Position numbers and translations under genes: made by a program
The notes under the pieces: generated by a model
What the model was told of the DNA's origin: nothing
Database searches by the model: none
What the model saw: only the letters and a program-made list of their open reading frames with translations
From: Metridium senile
Lineage: Eukaryota > Cnidaria > Anthozoa > Actiniaria > Metridiidae
Assembly (NCBI GenBank): GCA_949775045.1
Contig: OX459103.1
Span: forward strand, 17,096,807-17,160,806
Direction of reading: 5' to 3'
DNA length: 64,000 nt
Shown here: in pieces, positions 12,201-21,500 of the stretch
Layout of the letters: each line of letters starts with the position of its first letter
Numbering within the stretch: position 1 is the first letter of the stretch

Positions 12201-14437
12201 GTGTCAGTGACGTTTGAATGGTTTGAGCCCAGGTGCAAGTGATGTTGATGAGTTGTAATCATCTGGGTGTGTGTAGTCTTGAGAAAGACTGGCTGTGTTG
12301 GTGTCTGATGTTTGAATGGTTTGAACCCAGTTGTAAGTGATCTTGATGAGCTGTAATCATCTGAGTGTGTGTATAATCTTCAGTGAAAGACTGGTGGTGC
12401 ATTTTTGTGTTGGTGTCTGATGTTTGAATGGTTTGAACCCAGTTGTAAGTGATCTTGATGAGTTGTAATCATCTGTGTGTATAGTCTTGAGAAAGACTGT
12501 TGGTGTTGGTGTTAATATCTGCATGATGTTTGAATGGTGCCAGGTGCAATTGATATGTGGATGAGTTGTGACATATTCACTATGGAGTTGATTTCTGCTA
12601 TGCAGGTTGTGAAAATAAAATAGCCTGATAACTATAAACAGATCGTTCTTCTTCTTTCATTGTAAGATCCTGTCCTTGAAATGGGTTCAACAAAACATAG
12701 CAGCATTTGGTGGCAACCCGGACCAGGTAACCATCTTTGGAGAGAGTGCCGGCGGAATGAGTGTCTCCAGCCACCTCGTCTCCCCCCTTAGTAAAGGCTT
12801 GTTCCATCGTGTAATTGAACAAAGTGGCTCATCTGTATGTCAATATCTCATCAACAAAGTTTCATCAGCTAAGGGACTAGAAGTGTTTAGCAAAGCAATC
12901 AGCTGTGATGACAAAGATGACAAGTTACTGGATTGTGTGAGAGAGAAAAGGTATCCAACAATTTTTAGAAAAACTGTTCAGTCAGTCAGTCAGTCAGTCA
13001 GTCAGTCAGTCAGTCAGTCAGTCAGTCAGTCAGTCAGTCAGTCAGTCAGTCAGTCAGTCAGTCAGTCAGTCAGTCAGTCAGTCAGTCAGTCAGTCAGTCA
13101 GTCAGTCAGTCAGTCAGTCAGTCAGTCAGTCAGTCAGTCAGTCAGTCAGTCAGTCAGTCAGTCAGTCAGTCAGTCAGTCAGTCAGTCAGTCAGTCAGTCA
13201 GTCAGTCAGTCAGTCAGTCAGTCAGTCAGTCAGTCAGTCAGTCAGTCAGTCAGTCAGTCAGTCAGTCAGTCAGTCAGTCAGTCAGTCAGTCAGTCAGTCA
13301 GTCAGTCAGTCAGTCAGTCAGTCAGTCAGTCAGTCAGTCAGTCAGTCAGTCAGTCAGTCAGTCAGTCAGTCAGTCAGTCAGTCAGTCAGTCAGTCAGTCA
13401 GTCAGTCAGTCAGTCAGTCAGTCAGTCAGTCAGTCAGTCAGTCAGTCAGTCAGTCAGTCAGTCAGTCAGTCAGTCAGTCAGTCAGTCAGTCAGTCAGTCA
13501 GTCAGTCAGTCAGTCAGTCAGTCAGTCAGTCAGTCAGTCAGTCAGTCAGTCAGTCAGTCAGTCAGTCAGTCAGTCAGTCAGTCAGTCAGTCAGTCAGTCA
13601 GTCAGTCAGTCAGTCAGTCAGTCAGTCAGTCAGTCAGTCAGTCAGTCAGTCAGTCAGTCAGTCAGTCAGTCAGTCAGTCAGTCAGTCAGTCAGTCAGTCA
13701 GTCAGTCAGTCAGTCAGTCAAAACTAAATTATATTTTATTTTAACAGCTTTAAGGATGTAATATCTGGCCAAACCGACCTGACAAATACGATGATGATGG
13801 CTGGTCCAGAGTTTCTTACAAAACCCATCGTCGATGGTGAATTCTTTCCCGACGATCCTAAAACCCTTTTGAAAAATGGACAAGTAAACAAAGCGGACGT
13901 GATGCTAGGAACCACTGCAGACGAGGGATCAATGTTTGTCATACTATATATGGGCATTGCGCATATGACTGTAGAGATTTTCAAAAACTTTGTTCGTCAA
14001 TTTCAGCTGATGTCTGGTTCTCATTCCCAACTCAGTGAAGATGCTGTTATGAGGGAGTATCTAGACCGAAGTGACCTCAACAATGCTGACAAAATTCGTC
14101 AAAGTGCAATAGATTTTTTTACAGATAGCACATTTGTTGCGCCTGCTGTGGACGAGGCAAACCTTCTCGCCAAGGCTGATATTCCAGTGTATTTGTATGT
14201 AATGGACCATCATCCTCATGCATCTAGGTAATCATCATCATCATCACCATCATCATCATCACCATCACCACCATTATTATCATCACCATCATTGTCATCA
14301 TCACCCCCAACCCCAACCCTATCATCATCATCATCACCATCATCATCATCACAATCGCCAACATCAACACCATTACCACCACCACCATATCACCGTAATT
14401 ATCATCATCATCTGCAACACTATCATCATCATCATCG

Positions 14438-14513
<76 letters not shown>

Positions 14514-15602
14514 AATCATCATCATCATCATCATCGTCATCATCACTACCGGTACCAACATAACCACCATGGCATCCTTACTAATGTTACCATTATTACC
14601 CCTGTCAGATACCCTGCATGGGTAGGTGCCTTTCATGGTTTTGACTTGTGTTACACCTTTGGCTGTCCATTGAAGAAAGATATCATTGGCAAGACTGAGG
14701 ACATTATCTGGCTTGCACCCGAAAACTTCTCTGCTCTCGAAGAAGGTTTTGCTAAATACAACATGCAAATGTGGACTAACTTTGCTAAATATGGGTATGT
14801 GTTTAATTAGCCTGCAAAATCCACAGATCATATGTATCACAAATCACAGGCCACAGATCATATAGATCACAAATCACAGGCCACAGGCCACAGATCAAGT
14901 AGATCACAAATCACAGGCCACAGATCATATAGATCACAAATCACAGGCCACAGATCATATGTATCACAAATCACAGATCATATAGATCACAAATCACAGG
15001 CCACAGATCATAAAGATCACAAATCACAGGCCATAGATCACAAATCACAAATAACAGGCCACAGATCATATAGACCACAAATCACAGGCCACAGATCATA
15101 TAGATCACAAATAACAGGTCACAGATCATAAAGATCACAAATCACAGGCCACAGATCATATAGACCACAAATCACAGGCCACAGATCATATAGATCACAA
15201 ATAACAGGTCACAGATCATAAAGATCACAAATCACAGGCCACAGATCATATAGATCACAAATCACAGGCCACAGATCATATAGATCACAAATCACAGGCC
15301 ACAGATCATATAGTTCACAGATCATATAAATCAGTTTTCGTTTAAATGTTTATCAATATTTTCGTTCTAGAGATCCAAACGGTGCTGATCACATGCCAGT
15401 CACGTGGCCACAATACAATGACGAGCATGCGCATCTGCGTCTGTCTACCCAGCCCAAGTTACAACGCGGTCTTCGTGAAAGGCAAGTTGAGTTCTGGACC
15501 GAGTTTTTCCCAAAACTCACCGAGCATCAAAGGACCGAGTCTCAAAGCGAGGCTAGTGGTACCAAGGCAAAGGAAGGAGAGAAACAAAAAGAAGAGCTTT
15601 GA
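9210..15602 (+). CDS. Carboxylesterase gene A (six exons), ER-type
   Basis: Exons 9210-9540, 11428-11681, 12667-12950, 13748-14227, 14609-14794 and 15371-15602 join in frame (phases 1, 0, 2, 2, 2) to 588 residues, a normal length for the type-B carboxylesterase/cholinesterase family. These alpha/beta hydrolases cleave carboxylic esters. A signal peptide ([20 protein letters not shown]) is followed by the first disulfide loop (Cys in GPMCPQ and SEDC), the oxyanion motif HGGSF, nucleophile Ser222 in FGESAGG, Glu349 in TADEG and His459 in GAFHG. The spacing is close to that of acetylcholinesterase. The C-terminus KEEL fits a KDEL-type ER-retention signal. Exon starts rest on AG acceptors, with homologous exons in B and C. 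Intron 3 holds a giant GTCA array, intron 4 a CAT array and intron 5 a minisatellite. Natural substrate unknown. Start chosen at the signal peptide Met. Confidence 0.9.
9588..9786. mobile_element. Harbinger-type MITE, copy 1 (intron 1 of gene A)
   Basis: A 199-bp element beginning GGCCTCGTCTACACGAATCC and ending CGTGTAGACGGAGTC. It is flanked by the 3-bp direct repeat TTA (9585-9587 and 9787-9789). A 3-bp TNA duplication with GGCC-type termini fits PIF/Harbinger. Copies 2 and 3 are at 9850-10049 and 63796-63997. Confidence 0.85.
9850..10049. mobile_element. Harbinger-type MITE, copy 2, inverted to copy 1
   Basis: A 200-bp element beginning GACCCCGTCTACACGGATCC and ending GACGAGGCC, flanked by TGA (9847-9849 and 10050-10052). 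It is in opposite orientation to copy 1 with about 60 bp between them, so the pair could form a roughly 200-bp intronic hairpin. Gene B lacks both at the matching place. Confidence 0.85.
10150..10375. repeat. 52-bp tandem repeat, about four copies
   Basis: The motif ATGCCGTTGATCAATCGCAT recurs at 10181, 10233, 10285 and 10337, exactly 52 bp apart, with GTTTCGTTATA between. The first copy is more diverged. Lies in intron 1 of gene A. Confidence 0.85.
11147..11282. repeat. 68-bp tandem duplication
   Basis: Two copies of a unit starting AATACTTGACCACGACACTG, nearly identical, at 11147 and 11215. In intron 1 of gene A. Apart from this, 10380-11140 is AT-rich intron with no feature I can name. 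Confidence 0.85.
11300..11405. repeat. (ATTC/ATCC)n microsatellite before exon 2 of gene A
   Basis: An impure tetranucleotide array immediately upstream of the exon 2 polypyrimidine tract and acceptor at 11427. It is conserved in kind and place in genes B and C. Confidence 0.9.
12190..12560. repeat. Tandem module of about 110 bp in intron 2 of gene A
   Basis: Three to four copies of a unit containing TTTGAATGGTTTGAACCCAG, GATGAGTTGTAATCATCTG and AGTCTTGAGAAAGACTG. The last part can form a six-pair stem closed by a GAGA tetraloop. Single related modules occur at 17080-17165 (reverse strand), 21600-21660, 21800-21860 and about 44890-44960. Source element not identified. Confidence 0.65.
12977..13720. 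repeat. Perfect (GTCA)n array, about 186 units
   Basis: About 744 bp of uninterrupted GTCA in intron 3 of gene A, beginning 27 bp after the exon 3 donor and ending 27 bp before the exon 4 acceptor AG. No substitution is visible in the given sequence. It leaves one frame open, giving a long Ser-Val-Ser-Gln peptide that is not expected to be translated, because splicing from 12950 to 13748 restores the esterase frame. Confidence 0.95.
14228..14560. repeat. (ATC)n trinucleotide array filling intron 4 of gene A
   Basis: The CAT/ATC array begins at the fifth base of the intron, directly behind the donor CTAG/GTAATC, and occupies most of the 381-bp intron. Frames read poly-His or poly-Ile and are shadows. 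Gene B has an unrelated mobile insertion in the same intron instead. Confidence 0.95.
14820..15335. repeat. 30-bp minisatellite in intron 5 of gene A
   Basis: About 16 units of ACAAATCACAGGCCACAGAT plus CATATAGATC, with variants such as TAGACC, AAAGATC and an internal 10-bp deletion. Higher-order blocks repeat (compare 15050-15140 with 15160-15230). It is not CRISPR: there are no unique spacers. Confidence 0.9.
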
Positions 15603-16260
15603 ACTGTAGCTTGCCATACACCAGTTTCACATTATCTAGTATCGCTGTACTATTTGACAAAAGGCGCATTTGAGCAGGCTAAGCCTCCATTTGTTGTAAA
15701 ATATTCACAAATTCCAAGCCAAGTATGGTGAAATACTACCGCTCAACAATAGGAAACACATTGAAATTTACTCCGAATCGAAATTATCTCTGTGCACGTT
15801 AATGTGCTTTTTGTCAAATTGTACTGTATCAAATATGCAACCTTCTTTACGGCTATGATTTCCTTTGTCAAATTCACTATGAGTTATTAATAAGTTTTTT
15901 TTTAAGATATTATATACGTTTTTAAATCACTCTTTACGCCGGTGATGATCTTTTGTAAATGTGTTAATTAAGTAATATATCAAACACGAGAAAGAGTGTT
16001 TCGTCAGGTTTTCAAACACCGAAAAATGGGCCCATTTTTAGGGACGTATTTGAAAACCTGAGGAAACACTCTTTCGAGTGTTGGATATTACTTCTCAAAT
16101 TATTGGATAATTATTGGAGAAATTCAAAGCGAAGAGTGGAAGTGTGAGTGACACCGGCGGTAAATTTGAGTTTGATAATAAAATTGTCATAATAAATAAC
16201 ATCTTCTTAATAAATCTTTTACTAAATTACCTGTAGCTGTTTTTGTATTAACATCATGAA
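15603..16260 (+). other. 3' flank of gene A with a hairpin repeat
   Basis: Contains likely polyadenylation hexamers (for example AATAAA near 16191). A hairpin repeat at about 15968-16140 (CAAACACGAGAAAGAGTGTT and complement) is related to the elements at 42645 and 56575. The first 80 bp after the stop resemble 52665-52740, so part of the 3' UTR may itself be repeat-derived. I see no gene here. Confidence 0.5.
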
Positions 16261-16811
16261 TAGAAATGCAATTGTTGCAGCTGTCGTTTCGTCGATGACT
16301 TTTGCTTGTGTAAACTGATCGAGCTCAACACTCCACAATTACACCGGACATATAATAAACGGAACATCACAAACAAACTGGCCACACCATTAACTGGGAC
16401 TTTGCCGCCTCCATTACATGCACCAACTATCACAAACGCCGACTACTTGAAAGCTGGTACACCGGCTGGGTGTGTCTATAATGCGGATGCGGACGGTCCG
16501 CGGCGGATAAAGATAAAGATTCATGGCAACACAGCGTACGCCGTTTGAGTACAGTATCGTGTAAATTGCTGCGATTCACTCATTACATTCAGGTCATCCG
16601 TTATTCAGCGGTTAGTAGATCAAAAACAAAAACGAATGAAGATAAACCTAGATCGTTTCGTTTTGTTTTTAGAATGGTTCAATTTAGGATATTATTACAT
16701 TAATTTTTTTTTATTTATTAATTTTTTATTATTATTTTTTATTATTATTATTTTTTATTTTCATATTTATTTAATTGTTTTATATATTTTTTTCATTTTT
16801 CATTTTTTTCT

Positions 16812-16893
16812 CGTCCGCCGTCCGCCGTCCGCCGTCCGCCGTCCGCCGTCCGCCATCTGCCATCCGCCGTTCGCCGTCCGCCGTCCGCCGTCA
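16812..16893. repeat. (GTCCGCC)n heptamer array
   Basis: About eleven units of a GC-rich 7-bp repeat between an AT-rich stretch (16680-16810) and unremarkable sequence. A frame through it reads Arg-Arg-Pro-Pro-Ser repeats and is not a gene. The region 16260-16680 contains a short unassigned open frame (16306-16548) without recognisable motifs. Confidence 0.85.
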
Positions 16894-17059
16894 CACCGGC
16901 TTGGAACAAAAGCCTCTTAACCGTTGCGTAACATTACCGGCTTCCTACGTACAATAGACTCAAGCTTTCCGCTAATACAATGACTAACACCTACCCACCA
17001 TCAACAACAACATTACCGACGAACCAGACACATAAATAACTTACACCGCTGTCCTTTCG

Positions 17060-17462
17060 TTTTCTTTACTTTGAAGATGACTTCCGCTCAGGTTGTCAGT
17101 CTTTCTCAAGACTACACAACCCCGGACGATCATGCCGCATCTACATCGATTACACCTGGGATCAGACCATTCACTCTTATATAATAAACTACTAAAACCA
17201 TATCGTTTTTCTTCAATTTGATGAAGATATAGGTCTTCTCCACAGTCAGTGCAAGCTTTCAGACATTCCGCTAACACTTTTAGCTCCACGATCTTTCTTC
17301 CTTCATCCCAAGGTATATTTTGGCTCTTTGCTTTCCATCGGTCGTCGTAAATTTACGAGCGCTATCGGGCAAAACCTGATTTTCATCTTGGATTTTCTTG
17401 TCATTAAATAATTTTTCAACCTTCTTTCTTCGTATATACTCATTTTTATGTGAATTTTCCAT
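17060..17462 (-). pseudogene. Frameshifted N-terminal fragment of a transposon-type protein
   Basis: ATG at 17462 opens MENSHKNEYIRRKKVEKLF and so on. After a frameshift near 17330 the strand reads PWDEGRKIVELKVLAECLKA, CTDCGEDLYLHQIEEKRYGF and SSLLY. The W-GR-VEL-VLA-L-C-CG-L-L pattern is common in uncharacterised animal ORFs that I associate with Mutator-like transposons; that link is from memory and not certain. Homology ends at SSLLY, where the strand runs into the GAGA-hairpin module (17080-17165). Not functional. Confidence 0.45.
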
Positions 17463-17656
17463 TTCTCCCCTTTTGGGGCATTTTGTGATTAAATAAAATA
17501 TCTAAAAAACTATCTAAAAATCACGAAAACAACAAATATTTTGCGCGGTCAGTAGCAATTTGATTGGTTGTGCGTCTTATTCGTGCAGTGCGATTGTGAC
17601 AAATACGCACGAATGTAATAAAGGAGAATTTGTATTTGAATTAAATTTCTCAGTTT

Positions 17657-17959
17657 TACAGCGGTTCTCAGTCACACGTGCACCGCTCGCATAAAAAGCA
17701 CCGCTATAAAACGTGAAGTTGGTGGACGTCAATCAAACTGTGTTTACAAGACGCATGGTGTTTTTACTTCAGTCGGGCTGCGAAACGTCTGAATCCGACG
17801 AAGAGGTTGTTGTAGGAATTCAGACATGTTTCGCAACCCGACTGAAGTAAAAACAGCATCCGTCTTGTAAACACAGTTTGATTGACGTCCACCAACTTCA
17901 CGTTTCAGTAGCGGTGCTTTTTATGCGAGCGGTGCACGTGTGACTGAGAACTGCTGTAA
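17657..17959. mobile_element. Long hairpin (foldback) element
   Basis: Two arms of about 140 bp, starting near TTACAGCGGTTCTCAGTCAC and ending near the complement at 17959, with a loop of about 25 bp around 17808. Arms differ at only a few positions and small indels. No coding capacity. Confidence 0.85.
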
Positions 17960-17986
17960 TCAATCGTCTTTCGTTATTTATTAAAA

Positions 17987-18209
17987 ACAAATAAAACACA
18001 TATACTGTGTTTGCACGGGCAAATGCAAACCGAGATGTGGTTGGGAGAATTCTCGAGAAGGAGCAAACACTCGCCTGCGGCTCGAATTCTCGAGAAGGAG
18101 CAAACACTCGCCTGCGGCTCGTGTTTGCACTGACCTGTTCTCGAGTTCTCCCATCCACATCTCGGTTTGCATTAGCCTGTGCAAACACAATAAATGTGTT
18201 TTATTTGTT
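17987..18209. mobile_element. Hairpin element with internal 41-bp duplication
   Basis: Arms of about 65 bp begin ACAAATAAAACACA and end TGTGTTTTATTTGT. The centre repeats a 41-bp unit containing TTCTCGAGAAGGAGCAAACA twice. Directly follows the previous hairpin, upstream of gene B. Confidence 0.8.
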
Positions 18210-18540
18210 AAATGTATGCTAGGGCTCTTCTCGATATTTTTTTATAGAGCAAGTTAGCTCCGATCCGTACGTATTAAAGGACCAATGGTAATAATTTGAT
18301 CAGCTATGGCCTTTAAGACGTCAGAAATTTATAGCTTTCCAAAGTTTCTAAAAGCTAGCATACGTTACGTTGCATCTGAAATTTTCTTCTTACGAAGAAA
18401 ATTATGGATTAACGCAGGCTACTAAAAGCCTGTTCAAAATATATAATGGGCTTCCTGTGTTCGGAGGAAGTCGAACTGCCATGAGTTCAGCATGGGTCAA
18501 CGAAAAATACACAGAGCAAGCAAAACAGTTTCGTGCAGCC

Positions 18541-21500
18541 ATGAATCGCTTTCTTCTGTTCTTCTGCATTCAAATTCTCTTCTACTCCAGCTGCATTGCT
18601 GAAGACGACGCTTTAGTTGTAAACACTGCTAATGGCGTACTGCGAGGTCGTTTACAAGACGTAATAAATGGAGCTTCAATTCGACAGTTTCTTGGCATTC
18701 CTTATGCACAACCGCCGATAGGTGAATTAAGATTTGCTCGACCAAAACCTGCTGAAAGTTGGCAAGATGTACGAGATGCTGGTGAATTTGGACCCATGTG
18801 TCCTCAAGTTCCTATGGCAGAAATGTTCAAGGCAATGAATATGTCTGTAGACACTGGAGAAGAAAGTAAGATTTGGAGTTACTTGAATTAGTTAATATTA
18901 GGACACACCAGGGTACACACACTAAAAGATGCAATATTTATGCTTATTTATAATAAAATTCACTAATTTAATAAACATTTGAAAACGGAATAGCACTATT
19001 TTTTAGAGTTAATAATGCTGCACACTTTAAAATTAAGTTAATTATTGAAAACAATACTTTTGTTTAATGCTTGGTTGATTGGTCGGTGCATCAAACAATA
19101 AATTTAATCATAGTTTATAGAGGGGACTGGTTAGGAAACCTTATTAAAATTGAATTTTCCCTGCTAGCAGAGTCTTCCACAGTTCGATTCAGAATCGAAC
19201 TGTGGAAGACTCTGCTAGCAGGGAATCTTGAATTGAACTTGCACAACGTTTTCTTTATGGCCAATCAAAATTTCAAAATGAGTCTACATAAACTTTTTCT
19301 ATAAGATTATTGTAAGGAATATTGTAATATTTGTTCTAAATCTTTGACTGTATTTTGAAGCAATAGCCAAAATAATAATGTTTGGTCTGTTCACTCAGAC
19401 GTATCCAATATGGCTAAAACAATTGCGAAACAAATGATTATGTACGGTCACGCTTGAAAAAAAAAAAAGTGTACAAAATGAAAACATACAACAAAGGGCT
19501 TCCTAACCAATTCCCTCTACTATAACTATGATTTAATATTACAAATAACTGAACATTATAGTCAAACCAGTCCATGCATGTGTTCCTATCTAGATAGAAG
19601 ATTGAATTTGTTTATCGAAATTTGATTACTAATCAATCTCGAACCCAGAGCCTGCGTTACTCTTGGCCAGCAGTGCCGAGCAACGTATAACTCTGGGGAA
19701 ACGGAATTATTCTGCTCCAATTTTGGAGTTCCGGTTTTAGCATGGAATGCGCATGCTTAGTTAATATTATAATTATCTGTTGGTTCGGGCATCCTGTGTT
19801 ACTTAGTACGTTATGATGACATTCAAAATATTGTTGACCTAGTATAGTATTTTAAATATTTTCTAAGTCAAAATATAAACATTTTCCTCACTAATAAAAC
19901 ATTTAAAGTTTAGGAAGGTTTTTTAACGGCCATCAGGTTTATATAATGATATAAAAACGCGTCTAAATTTCCTTCAATTCAGATCGCTTTAACCGTCGAT
20001 TTATAGTTTTCCAACGGTTATAAGTTTGCTTTCGTGGTACGATTGACCTTTAGTAAATAACTGGATGCCAGAGACCTGAGTATTGTCAAGGTTTAGAATA
20101 GTTTAAAGGAGTATTTTGTGTGTATTCTAATTTGCTTCGCGATTCGATCATCGCTTCGCGGCGACACAATTTCTCGTCGCTTTGCGACTCGCATATATTC
20201 CATAAATAACGATATTATTCTATCTAGTATAAAGAACCGTTGACGTTGTATTAATCGTAAAATTTACATTTTGAATATACATTTGTTTACATGATGGACC
20301 AATCAGAGCTTTTACTTCGTCTGTTTCCGGGCTGACCATTGTATTTTCAATGGCCAATCACAATAAGCGCTAGCAGGGAATCCCGGTACCCCAGAGTTAT
20401 ACGTTGCTCGGCACTGCTGGCCAAGAGTAACGCAGGCTCTGGGTTCGAGATTGATTACTCATTTGTTTTGAATTATTCTCAATTAATTGCATAATAAAAT
20501 GAATTGAACTTTGCAAATTTCGGCCTCAAATCAAGACATTACTTTCAATGGATTTTTTCAACAACAGAAACTTGCTAAACCTAGTTTAGTTCAAAAATAT
20601 TGTTATAAATACTTTCTAAAGCATTATCAGTTATTGACCAAAGATGGTTATTTCGTAGCCTGCATTGCCGGCAGTCTGCGGTTTCGAGAGAGAAGAGAGG
20701 GAAAGACGGGCTAGTTATTTCGGGACCATTATCAATTGGCGGATGAACTCTGCATCTTGAAATTTAAACGTTTAATTCATTGATGCAAATTTTGAAACAA
20801 ATGTAAATTCAAATTTGCAGAAAAGATATTGGACCTTCTAACATTGATAGGAATGCATCAGCTGGTTTGACTGTAAACAAATGTAACATTCTTTTATTCT
20901 CCCATCCATTTATTCATCCATTCATTTATTCTCCCATTCTTCCATTCATTTGTTCATTAATTCATCCATCCATCCATCCATTTATTCTCCCATTCATCCA
21001 TTCATTCATTCATCCATTCATTTATCCATTTATTCTCCCATCTATTCATTCATTCATCCATTCATTCATTATGTATATTCTTATGTTCTTTCTCTCAGTT
21101 CCTCAAAGTGAAGACTGTCTTTCCCTTAATGTCTATACTCCATCTAAAACAACACCGACCGACAAGTTAGCAGTTATGGTATGGATCCACGGCGGAGCGT
21201 TTGTTGCCGGTACAGGACGCAGCTATGACTCATCCTTATTGGTTGCCTTACACAACGTCATTGTGGTGACTATCAACTATCGTCTGGGTGTGTTGGGGTT
21301 CTTTAACATTCCTGGTACAGAAGTGAAGGGTAATTATGGAATGCATGATCAGGTACTGTTTTGTTAATAACCACCAACTCTATTGCTACTCACCATCAGA
21401 CATCATTGTAAAGCGACTGTCATTCTGTTGTAAAGCCTTTCTTGTCCGTCAATCAAACTCATTCTGTCTGGCGGGAAAATCACCACCAATTTTTTTGCTA

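Noticed and set aside
12225..12400. Hammerhead ribozyme in the TGATGAG-containing module
   Set aside because: TTGATGA occurs, but the required CTGATGA...GAAA core and the flanking third stem could not be laid out.
12676..13761. A 361-codon frame with a long Ser-Val-Ser-Gln repeat after an esterase segment
   Set aside because: Exon 3 of gene A read through its donor into the GTCA array. Splicing from 12950 to 13748 gives the conserved esterase continuation seen in gene B.
14218..14840. Poly-His and poly-Ile frames
   Set aside because: Shadows of the CAT/ATC array in intron 4 of gene A. The genuine exon 5 starts at 14609.
14820..15335. CRISPR-like regular repeats
   Set aside because: Units are contiguous with no unique spacers, and the context is a eukaryotic intron. 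The 52-bp repeats at 10150-10375 were rejected for the same reason.
16636..16957. Arg-Pro-Pro-Ser repeat proteins
   Set aside because: Translations of the GTCCGCC array preceded by AT-rich sequence; no support as genes.
17898..18222. Overlapping small ORFs on both strands
   Set aside because: Both strands of a hairpin element give matching frames because of its inverted symmetry.
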